A DNA stretch of 18,152 nt from CALMEC01 sp031372145 (GTDB lineage: Bacteria > Actinomycetota > Thermoleophilia > Miltoncostaeales > Miltoncostaeaceae). Numbering within the stretch: position 1 is the first letter of the stretch; each line of letters opens with the position of its first letter. Location: the NCBI GenBank assembly GCA_031372145.1, contig JANMKR010000123.1, positions 1-18,152 on the forward strand, given 5' to 3'. Below are positions 8,017 through 14,021 of the stretch, piece after piece. A program made the position numbers and the translations under genes. The notes beneath the pieces are model-generated. The model was not told the origin of the DNA. It saw nothing but the letters and a program-made list of their open reading frames with translations, and did no database searches.

Positions 8017-8592
8017 TCACCACACCTCGAGCGGCGTCTGCGCCAGCGCCCTCAGGTCCTCGATGAGTGCCGTGATCTGGTCAATGACCTCGTCGTCGAC
8101 CAACCGCCCCTCGGCGTCGATCCGTTCACCGGCCTTGCTGAGCGCCACACCGTCCTCGAACACACGGGCACCCGACGCCGCCAACGCCTTGCGCAGTTCT
8201 GCCTGGGCCCACACGCCACCGAAGGGCGAGAGCGAGGCGCTCATGACCGCGGTCGACTTGCCGACGAGCGGACTCATGCCATATGGACGCGATGCCCAAT
8301 CCATTGCGTTCTTGATCACACCGGGCACGGAGTGGTTGTACTCGGGCGTCGCAATCAACAGGGCATCCGCCGCGTCGATGCGCTCGCGCAGCTCGAGCAC
8401 CGGCTGCGGCGTGCGATCGCCCTCCTCGTCCTCGTTGAACGGCGGGATGGAGCCGAGACCGTCGTACAGCTCGATCTCGACTCCGGCCGCTGCATGCTCG
8501 CGCGCGGCCACCAGCATCGCCCTGCTGACGGATCCGCGCCTGAGGCTGCCGGGGATCGCAAGGATGCGGAATGTCGGCAACGTGGTCGCCAT
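8017..8592 (-). CDS. NADPH-dependent FMN reductase / quinone reductase-like flavoprotein
   Basis: A 191-aa flavodoxin-fold protein. The FMN phosphate-binding loop PGSLRRGSVSR is at residues 14-24, and the family motif TPEYNHSVPGVIKNAMDW is at 82-99. GGVWAQAELRKAL at 125-137 is also typical of the NADPH-dependent FMN reductase family (ChrR, YieF and azoreductase relatives). These cytoplasmic enzymes reduce FMN, quinones, chromate or azo compounds with NAD(P)H; the natural substrate cannot be told here. The ATG lies 2 bp after the yceI stop, so the two genes are almost certainly one operon, probably under the TetR regulator encoded beyond yceI. Confidence 0.92.
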   Translation of the reverse strand: MATTLPTFRILAIPGSLRRGSVSRAMLVAAREHAAAGVEIELYDGLGSIPPFNEDEEGDRTPQPVLELRERIDAADALLIATPEYNHSVPGVIKNAMDWASRPYGMSPLVGKSTAVMSASLSPFGGVWAQAELRKALAASGARVFEDGVALSKAGERIDAEGRLVDDEVIDQITALIEDLRALAQTPLEVW

Positions 8593-8594
8593 GG

Positions 8595-9128
8595 TTACTG
8601 CTTGATCCCTTCTGCGTTCCAGACGAGCTTGACCTTCTCGCCGACCGCGACGGCGGCATCGCCGAGCGGGACGTTCCAGCTCAAGCCGAACTTGGTGCGG
8701 TCGATGAAACCGGTGGCGCTGATGCCGATGCGCGTGTTGCCGTAGGGGTCCGGGCCGACGCCCTCAAGCTCACCTTCGAGTTCGACCGGCTGCGTGACGC
8801 CGCGAAGGGTCAGATTGCCGACGACCTTGAGCTTGCCGTTGCGGTCGCTCGCGATGCTCGTCGATGCAAACGTGCCGGTCGGGTGGTTGGCCTGGTCGAA
8901 GAAGTCCGGGCTCATCAGGTGACCGGTCAGCTGCACGTCCTGAGTGACGAGGCTCTCGATCTGCGTTGTTCCGGCAACGCTCGTCACGGCGCCGTCGACG
9001 GTTTTGATCGTCCCCTCCACACCGGCGAAGCTGCCCCGGTAGGTCGAGACGCCGAGATGCTTGACCTCGAAGCCGACGGAGGAGTGAACCGGATCGATTG
9101 CCCATTTGCCGGCGGGGATGTCTGCCAT
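8595..9128 (-). CDS. YceI family lipocalin-like protein, cytoplasmic form
   Basis: A 177-aa YceI domain protein. It opens with GKWAIDPVHSSVGFEVKHLGVST at residues 8-30 (the typical WxIDPxHSxVxFxVxH pattern), with FFDQANHPTGTF at 77-88 and GNLTLRGVTQPVELEGEL at 105-122. The fold binds isoprenoid-type lipids or quinones in characterised members. No signal peptide is present, unlike periplasmic YceI. The start at 9128 is fixed by AAGGAG at 9138-9143; the frame is open further upstream to 9389, but that runs through the promoter and the divergent gene. First gene of an operon with the FMN reductase, which suggests a link to quinone or redox stress. Two operator-like repeats lie in its promoter region. 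Confidence 0.93.
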   Translation of the reverse strand: MADIPAGKWAIDPVHSSVGFEVKHLGVSTYRGSFAGVEGTIKTVDGAVTSVAGTTQIESLVTQDVQLTGHLMSPDFFDQANHPTGTFASTSIASDRNGKLKVVGNLTLRGVTQPVELEGELEGVGPDPYGNTRIGISATGFIDRTKFGLSWNVPLGDAAVAVGEKVKLVWNAEGIKQ

Positions 9129-9137
9129 TGTTCTGTG

Positions 9138-9143
9138 CTCCTT
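9138..9143 (-). promoter_or_regulatory. Ribosome binding site of yceI
   Basis: AAGGAG on the minus strand, 9 nt before the ATG at 9128. It sets the yceI start over the longer open frame. Confidence 0.8.
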
Positions 9144-9162
9144 GAATTGGTTGTGGTCATGA

Positions 9163-9181
9163 AACGGACTCGCGTCCGCTT
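9163..9181. promoter_or_regulatory. Operator-like inverted repeat, site 1
   Basis: AACGGACTCGCGTCCGCTT. The core 9165-9178 is CGGACT-CG-CGTCCG, an inverted repeat with one mismatch. It matches site 2 at 16 of 19 positions. It lies just downstream of the predicted yceI transcription start and just upstream of the predicted tetR -35 element. Confidence 0.7.
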
Positions 9182-9208
9182 GATGTGGGGAGAGTAACGG
9201 ACTACAGT
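9180..9208 (+). promoter_or_regulatory. Predicted promoter of the TetR-family gene
   Basis: TTGATG at 9180-9185, a 17-bp spacer, then TACAGT at 9203-9208. The predicted transcription start, about 9214-9216, is only a few bases before the ATG at 9220, and no Shine-Dalgarno is present. The mRNA is therefore probably leaderless or nearly so. Operator site 2 covers the -10 element. Confidence 0.5.
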
Positions 9209-9220
9209 CCGCTTTGTCAA
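9191..9220 (-). promoter_or_regulatory. Predicted promoter of the yceI / FMN reductase operon
   Basis: On the minus strand, a consensus TTGACA (9215-9220) is followed by a 17-18 bp spacer and TTACTC/TACTCT (9191-9197). Operator site 2 lies exactly in the spacer and site 1 just past the predicted start. This is a classic arrangement for repression by steric block. Confidence 0.62.
9196..9214. promoter_or_regulatory. Operator-like inverted repeat, site 2
   Basis: AACGGACTACAGTCCGCTT. The core 9198-9211 is CGGACT-AC-AGTCCG, a perfect inverted repeat with 6-bp arms. Its centre is 33 bp from that of site 1, about three helical turns, so both sites face the same side of the DNA. This fits two TetR-family dimers bound side by side. 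Confidence 0.75.
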
Positions 9221-9840
9221 TGGGCAGCCATTTCACACCGATCAACCCTCTTGCACGCGCCGCGACCGAGCGCGCCGACGCCGCACGCAACCGTCGCAAG
9301 GTGCTCGACGCAGCCGAGTGCCTCTTCGCCGAACGCGGCGTCAGCGAGGTGTCGATGGACGAGGTCGCGGCAGCGGCCGGCGTCGGCAAAGGAACGCTCT
9401 ACCGCCGGTTCGGCGACCGATCAGGCCTTGCCATGGCCGTCCTCGACGCACACGATCGGCTCCTGCAGCACGAGATCCTGCGCGGGGACCCACCCCTCGG
9501 CCCCGGCGCGCCGCCCTGCGAGCGATTGCTGGCGTTCACCGACGCGATGATCGACCACGTCGACCGGCTCGGCGAGCTGCTCCAGGCAGTCGGCAGCAGC
9601 CGGTATCGCACCAGCGTCTATGCGGCCTACCACCTGCACGTCGCGATGCTCCTGCGCCAAGCCCGCCCGGAGTGCGATGCGCCCGTGCTGGCTGACCTGG
9701 TCCTCGCGCCCCTCGCCCCCGACCTCTACCGGCACCTCACCGAGAACCGCGGCCTCCCCAAGGCGCAGATCACGGCCGCGATCCGTGATGCCATCGGCGG
9801 GATCTTCGCCGGGGGCAGGGGCGACGGGGCGCCCAGGTAG
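9220..9840 (+). CDS. TetR/AcrR family transcriptional regulator
   Basis: A 206-aa protein with an N-terminal TetR DNA-binding domain. VLDAAECLFAERG near residues 28-40 is helix 1, and the helix-turn-helix is VSMDEVAAAAGVGKGTLYRRF at about 44-64. The C-terminal ligand and dimerisation domain is divergent, as usual, and the ligand cannot be predicted. A TTG at 9214 is also in frame, but ATG 9220 is preferred because 9214 falls within an operator-like repeat. It is divergent from the yceI / FMN reductase operon, with overlapping promoters and two inverted repeats in the 91-bp gap. This makes it the likely repressor of that operon and of itself. Confidence 0.93.
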   Translation: MGSHFTPINPLARAATERADAARNRRKVLDAAECLFAERGVSEVSMDEVAAAAGVGKGTLYRRFGDRSGLAMAVLDAHDRLLQHEILRGDPPLGPGAPPCERLLAFTDAMIDHVDRLGELLQAVGSSRYRTSVYAAYHLHVAMLLRQARPECDAPVLADLVLAPLAPDLYRHLTENRGLPKAQITAAIRDAIGGIFAGGRGDGAPR

Positions 9841-9876
9841 CGCGATGCAATCGCCGTCTCTGGGCGAACCCTCCTG

Positions 9877-10188
9877 TCAGGCGAAGAGGATCTCGTCGCC
9901 CGGTTCGCCCTGCTCCAGCCGCTCGCGGATCTTTCCGACCGCAACGTCGTGCAGGATCGGCATGAGCGCCGCGACCGGGCCGTCTGCGGCGGAGGGGTCC
10001 TTGGTGTGCACGCGGACACGGCCGACGAAGCAGGTCTTGATGCCGACCAGCTCCCCGTTGCGCAGCACGTGAACCTGGAACCCCCACAACGCGGCCGGTG
10101 AGTCCGACAAACTCGTGCGCAGCGGCTGGGGCACCAAGGTATAGCGCGCTCCGCCGGCCTCGACCTCGAACGTCGGCTCGTCGCTCAC
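9877..10188 (-). CDS. 103-aa protein of unknown function coupled to the ggt-like gene
   Basis: Starts at GTG 10188, overlapping the upstream gene's stop in a GTGA junction. The frame is open back to 11109, but that region is a shadow of the ggt-like gene. The sequence begins VSDEPTFEVEAGGARYTLVP, which looks like a beta-rich opening, continues with WGFQVHVLRNGELVGIKTCF, and ends with a helical stretch (LHDVAVGKIRERLEQGEPGDEI). No signal peptide, transmembrane helix or metal-binding cluster is visible, and the family was not recognised. It is the last of four overlapping genes (parA-like, ftsZ, ggt-like, this one), which argues that it is truly expressed and functionally linked to them. It ends 36 bp from the convergent tetR gene. 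Confidence 0.72.
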   Translation of the reverse strand: MSDEPTFEVEAGGARYTLVPQPLRTSLSDSPAALWGFQVHVLRNGELVGIKTCFVGRVRVHTKDPSAADGPVAALMPILHDVAVGKIRERLEQGEPGDEILFA

Positions 10189-11735
10189 AGGTCGATCACC
10201 TGTCCAGATGCCGTGACGCCGGCGGCCGCTCCTCCGCGGCGCGGATCGCCGGCGCCGGTCAGGCCGCCCGGGCCGAACCCCGCCGCGGCAACACCGCCGA
10301 AGTAGAGGTTGCGGTCGCCCCAGCAATGGATTGCGTGACCGTCCGCGACGAGCGCCGCAACGACGTGATCCGCCACGCCACCTTCGACATCGAGATGCCC
10401 ACCCTCGACGTGCACGCGCGGCAGGTTGATGGCATCGGCCAGATCCATGCCACGGTCGACGATGTTGACGACCGTCTGGAGGATCGCCGAGCGCAGGCGG
10501 TTGGATCCGGCCGATCCCAGCGCGACGACGGGCACGCCGTCGCGGGTGATGACCGTCGGCGCCATCATCGACGACATCCGTGTACCCGGTTGGAGGCGGC
10601 CGAAGCCATCCGGGTTGAGGTCTTCTTCTCCTGCCATGTTGTTGAACAGGATACCCGTGCCCGGCACGACGACCCCGCCGCCCGAGCCACACGAGGACGA
10701 CAGGCTGGCCATACCGCCCTGGGCGTCCACCGCGCTCGCATGGGTCGTCCCCGTCGGTTTGCGCGACGGCTTGACCCGTGCCAGCAGCCGATCGGCGACG
10801 TCCAGATCGTGCAGCGCCTCCGCGAACCCTTGCTCGCGCAATGCGTTCGCAGCCGTACCCGCATCGGCGACCTGGCGGTAGAAGCTCAGATCGTCTGACA
10901 CCACGGCGCCGTCCATCGCCGAGAGTGCGGCCGCAATGAGCACGCCGCCTGACGACGGCGGCGGGTTGGTCAACAGGGTCGCATCGCCGTGGGTGACCTG
11001 GAGCGGAGTTCGCTCGATGACCGTGTACCGGGCAAGATCCTCGCTGGTGACAAGGCCGCCGGTGCGTTCGAGATGTGTCACGAGTGACTGCCCCAGCCGC
11101 CCTCCACACATTGCCCCCGCGCCCGCGTCGGCAATCTCGGCGAACGTGTCGGCCAGCTCCGGGATGGCAAACCGGTCGCCTGCCCGCGGGACGTGGCCCG
11201 TCGGCGCGAAGATCGCGGCTGCCTCGTGGGTATGGGTCAGCATCGTCTCGAGGATCGCGAACAGATACGCGACTTGGGGCGTCACGACGACGCCTTCGAC
11301 TGCCAGCCGCATCGCCGGTGCGACGATGTCCCGCACTGCCAAGGTGCCGAGCCGCTCGATCGCCGTGACGATCCCGGGGATCATCCCGGGGACCGCCACC
11401 GAGGACGGGCCGATGTGAAAGACCTGCTCGGCATCACCGAACGGCACCGTGAACGACGCAAGATCGGCCGGATCCAACCGACGGCCGTCGGGGCCGAGTC
11501 CCGGTACCGCGACGAAGAAGTCCAGCAGCGTGGCCGTCCCGTCGGGTGACCGCGCCAGCAGGAACCCGCCGGCACCCGGCCCGGTCAGTGGGCTTTCGGC
11601 AACCGCCGCCGCACAGGCTGCAGCACAGACGGCATCGACCGCGTTGCCTCCGCGCGCCAGGATCTCGGCGCCGGCACGCGCGCTTTCACGGTGGCCCGCC
11701 GCGACAACCGCGACGGGACCGGCGCAGATTGTTAT
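10185..11735 (-). CDS. ggt: Gamma-glutamyltransferase-like Ntn hydrolase, apparent AUA start
   Basis: A 516-aa GGT family protein if started at ATA 11735. This family self-cleaves before a Thr that becomes the nucleophile of the small subunit. Here that Thr is residue 330 in PTGTTHASAVD, followed by VVVPGTGILFNNM with EEDLNP, and SSMMAPT. The N-terminal motif AGAEILARGGNAVDAV (about 21-36) and GPGAGGFLL (52-60) are standard family sequence. They lie upstream of the first canonical start codon (TTG 11477), so a start there would remove essential structure. ATA 11733-11735 overlaps the ftsZ stop as ATAA. The Arg that binds the gamma-glutamyl carboxylate in E. coli GGT (DFR) is replaced by Phe74 (LDFF), so the substrate may not be glutathione. 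No signal peptide is visible, which suggests a cytoplasmic enzyme. Confidence 0.88.
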   Translation of the reverse strand: MTICAGPVAVVAAGHRESARAGAEILARGGNAVDAVCAAACAAAVAESPLTGPGAGGFLLARSPDGTATLLDFFVAVPGLGPDGRRLDPADLASFTVPFGDAEQVFHIGPSSVAVPGMIPGIVTAIERLGTLAVRDIVAPAMRLAVEGVVVTPQVAYLFAILETMLTHTHEAAAIFAPTGHVPRAGDRFAIPELADTFAEIADAGAGAMCGGRLGQSLVTHLERTGGLVTSEDLARYTVIERTPLQVTHGDATLLTNPPPSSGGVLIAAALSAMDGAVVSDDLSFYRQVADAGTAANALREQGFAEALHDLDVADRLLARVKPSRKPTGTTHASAVDAQGGMASLSSSCGSGGGVVVPGTGILFNNMAGEEDLNPDGFGRLQPGTRMSSMMAPTVITRDGVPVVALGSAGSNRLRSAILQTVVNIVDRGMDLADAINLPRVHVEGGHLDVEGGVADHVVAALVADGHAIHCWGDRNLYFGGVAAAGFGPGGLTGAGDPRRGGAAAGVTASGQVIDL

Positions 11736-13084
11736 CCCTCGTCTCCCCGCTCATCCGGAGCGGGAGCGCTTGGATACGGCGACTGGAACAGGCGGGTACT
11801 GGTGCCCTCCTCGTCGGGCCCCAACGCCGAGAGATCGGGCGGCTCCGGCGGATCTGCGGGTGCATCGTGTGGCTCGCTGAGCTGGAACGGCAAGAGCGAC
11901 GCCGGTGCCGCTGTGGGTACGGGTGAAGCAGCGGCAACAGCCGGCGCGGGCCGCGCGAACGACGCCTGCCGCGCCGACGCTGGTGCGTGGGGCGCGACCG
12001 CGCGACGACCCGTGAATCCGGCCGCGACGACCGTGACCCACACTTTGCCTTCGAGCTCTGGATCGACCGTCGCCCCGAAGATGATGTTCGCTTCGGGGTC
12101 CGACGCATCCGCGACCACTCGGGCGGCGCGACTGATCTCGCTCAGCGACAGATCGGGACCACCGGTGATTCCCAGCAGGATCCCGCGCGCGCCGTCGATC
12201 GGCGTCTCGAGCAACGGTGAGCTGATCGCGGCCAATGCCGCTTCCTCCGCACGGTTGGCGCCGCTGGCGTAGCCGATGCCGAGCAACGCGGAGCCCGCGC
12301 CGCGAATGACGGTGCGCACGTCGGCGAAGTCCAAGTTGATCAGCCCCGGCAACGTGATCATGTCGGTGATCCCCTGCACTCCCTGGCGCAGCAGGTCGTC
12401 GCAGACGCGGAACGCGTCGACCATGCTGACGCCCCGATCCAACACGGACATCAGCCGATCGTTCTGGATGACGATGATCGTGTCGGCCTGATCGCGCAGC
12501 AACCCGATACCGGTGTCAGCCATGCCTTGACGGCGCGAACCCTCGAACGCGAATGGCTTGGTGACGACGGCGATCGTCAGCGCACCCATCTCCCGCGCGA
12601 GCTTGGCGACAACGGGCGCCCCACCCGTCCCGGTGCCGCCACCCTCACCTGCTGCGATGAACACCAAGTCGGCGCCGCGCAGCGCGCGGCGGATGTGCTC
12701 TTCGCTCTCGCGCAACGCCTGTTCACCGAGCGCAGCGTTGCCGCCGGTGCCGCGTCCGCGCGTCAGCTCGAGCCCCACGGGGATTCGCACGTCCGCTTCG
12801 GTCGTGTCGAGCGACTGGCGATCGGTGTTGATCGCGATGAACTCCACGCCCCGGATGCCGGCCTCGATCATTCGGTTGATGGCGTTGACGCCGGCGCCAC
12901 CGATCCCGACGCACTTGATGACGGCCATGTAGCTCGACCGCTCGCCTTTGTAGAGCGGCGCCTCACGACCCCACGCGGGCGGCGATTCGCGCTCAGCGGG
13001 CGGGGAGGTCTGGGGTACGTCGGTGGTGTTGCGGAAGAGTTCGCTCAGCGGACCCTCACGCATGCTGGATCGCTCCCCGCTCAT
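11732..13084 (-). CDS. ftsZ: FtsZ-family tubulin-like GTPase with N-terminal extension
   Basis: A 450-aa protein starting at ATG 13084, which overlaps the parA-like stop (ATGA); GAAGG lies 7 nt upstream. A second possible start is ATG 13063, with GGGGAG 9 nt before it. The core is clear FtsZ: IKCVGIGGAGVNAINRM, the tubulin signature GGGTGTG at about residues 148-154, and the T7 loop NLDFAD at about 250-255 needed for GTP hydrolysis. The core resembles actinobacterial FtsZ. Two things are odd. About 50 residues precede the core, where most actinobacterial FtsZ have about 10. The Pro/Ala-rich tail ends in PDERGDEG without the usual C-terminal peptide (DxPxFL type) that binds FtsA or SepF. The gene is not in a division and cell wall (dcw) cluster. 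It may be a second FtsZ rather than the main division protein. Confidence 0.92.
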   Translation of the reverse strand: MSGERSSMREGPLSELFRNTTDVPQTSPPAERESPPAWGREAPLYKGERSSYMAVIKCVGIGGAGVNAINRMIEAGIRGVEFIAINTDRQSLDTTEADVRIPVGLELTRGRGTGGNAALGEQALRESEEHIRRALRGADLVFIAAGEGGGTGTGGAPVVAKLAREMGALTIAVVTKPFAFEGSRRQGMADTGIGLLRDQADTIIVIQNDRLMSVLDRGVSMVDAFRVCDDLLRQGVQGITDMITLPGLINLDFADVRTVIRGAGSALLGIGYASGANRAEEAALAAISSPLLETPIDGARGILLGITGGPDLSLSEISRAARVVADASDPEANIIFGATVDPELEGKVWVTVVAAGFTGRRAVAPHAPASARQASFARPAPAVAAASPVPTAAPASLLPFQLSEPHDAPADPPEPPDLSALGPDEEGTSTRLFQSPYPSAPAPDERGDEG

Positions 13085-13875
13085 GCAGCCGCCTTCGTTC
13101 CCGCGGTCACCGGTGCGTCGCGCTCGAGCACCTCGTCTGCCAAACGGCGATACCACCGTGCGGCCTGCCCGCCGCTGTCATAGGTCAACACGCTCTGACC
13201 CTTGACGGGGGCTTCGGCGAACTTGATGGTCTTGCCGATCCTGGTGCGAAACACGACGTCACCAAAACTCTCCTCGAGCATGTGCACCGCTTCTCGACCG
13301 TGGACGGTGCGCCCGTCGTACATGGTAGGGATGATCCCGACGATGTCCACGCGGGGGTTGAGGTGCTCGCGGACCTGGCCGAGCGTCTGACGAAGCTGTG
13401 CCAAGCCGCGCAGCGACAGGTATTCGCATTGCACCGGGACGATGACCCCGTCTGCAGCGACCATCGCGTTGATCGTCAGCAAGCCCAGGGAGGGCGGGGT
13501 GTCGATCAGGATGTAGTCGTACAGGTCGCGGTACGGCTTGATCGTGCGATCCAACGCGCGTTCGCGCCCGATCATCCCCGACAGCGCGAGTTCGGCACCG
13601 GCAAGCTCGATGCCCGCGGCGGCGATGTCGATCTCCTTCGCATGGATGACCTCGGCAAGCGGTCGGCCCGTGACCAGCACGTCGTACATGGTCGTGCTGA
13701 GGGTCTCGATGTCGATGCCCTGGCTCATCGACAGGTTGCTCTGGGGATCGAGATCGATCGCGAGGACGCGGCACCCGCGCTCCCTGAGCGCGGCACCGAG
13801 GTTGAGCGTGGTCGTCGTCTTGGCGACGCCACCTTTTTGATTCGCGAGTACCAACACTCGGGCCGATCGTGACAT
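13081..13875 (-). CDS. parA: ParA/Soj-family ATPase
   Basis: A 264-aa deviant Walker ATPase. NQKGGVAKTTTTLNLG at residues 12-27 carries the signature Lys14 and the P-loop Lys19. AIDLDPQSNLS at about 40-50 is the A' motif, and YDYILIDTPPSLG is the Walker B region. There is no N-terminal HTH, so it is of the short Soj/chromosomal type. ATP-dependent dimers of this family bind DNA or membranes and position cargo. No ParB and no parS-like repeats are present in the window, so a chromosome-segregation role is not supported by context. The 4-nt overlap with ftsZ suggests a positioning role linked to that protein (inference). The start at 13875 is set by AGAGGT 7 nt upstream; a GTG at 13884 is in frame. 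Confidence 0.93.
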   Translation of the reverse strand: MSRSARVLVLANQKGGVAKTTTTLNLGAALRERGCRVLAIDLDPQSNLSMSQGIDIETLSTTMYDVLVTGRPLAEVIHAKEIDIAAAGIELAGAELALSGMIGRERALDRTIKPYRDLYDYILIDTPPSLGLLTINAMVAADGVIVPVQCEYLSLRGLAQLRQTLGQVREHLNPRVDIVGIIPTMYDGRTVHGREAVHMLEESFGDVVFRTRIGKTIKFAEAPVKGQSVLTYDSGGQAARWYRRLADEVLERDAPVTAGTKAAA

Positions 13876-13882
13876 TTGACGC

Positions 13883-13920
13883 ACCTCTGGCGAGGGGGAA
13901 TGAGCGTCAGGCGGATTCTA
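13883..13920 (-). promoter_or_regulatory. Predicted -10 element and RBS of the parA-ftsZ-ggt operon
   Basis: On the minus strand, TAGAAT at 13915-13920 is a good -10 match, though no clear -35 lies 17 bp upstream. AGAGGT at 13883-13888 is the ribosome binding site, 7 nt before the ATG at 13875. The implied leader is about 33 nt. Confidence 0.42.
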
Positions 13921-13982
13921 CGGCCGGCAGTCGATTCCTCCTCATCGCGTGATGGCGCGGTGTATCAGCAGGCCATCCGTCA

Positions 13983-13992
13983 TCTCTAGAGA
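13983..13992. repeat. 10-bp palindrome in the parA / speD divergent gap
   Basis: TCTCTAGAGA is a perfect palindrome, 30 bp upstream of the speD-like start in the 146-bp gap between the divergent parA-like and speD-like genes. It may be an operator, or chance. The rest of the gap holds only the parA -10/RBS and the speD RBS. Confidence 0.25.
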
Positions 13993-14007
13993 GCACTGGA
14001 TCTCGAC

Positions 14008-14013
14008 AAGGAG
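14008..14013 (+). promoter_or_regulatory. Ribosome binding site of the speD-like gene
   Basis: AAGGAG lies 8 nt before ATG 14022 and fixes that start. Confidence 0.8.
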
Positions 14014-14021
14014 CGTGTTCG

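Noticed and set aside
7999..8019. GAGTG...CACTC inverted repeat between the convergent membrane-protein and FMN reductase genes
   Set aside because: The arms are only 5 bp with an 11-nt interior and no T-tract; this is expected by chance.
10189..11109. Upstream part of the 410-codon minus-strand frame that ends at 9877
   Set aside because: It overlaps the ggt-like gene in another frame and is Arg/Gly-rich without motifs. Only the last 103 codons, after the GTGA overlap, look like a real protein.
12527..13872. Plus-strand frames opposite ftsZ and the parA-like gene
   Set aside because: They are complements of strongly conserved genes and carry no independent support.
13081..13875. Chromosome partition locus (parABS)
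   Set aside because: No ParB gene and no parS-like palindromes were seen near the ParA-like gene, and its only operon partners are ftsZ, the ggt-like gene and a small unknown gene.
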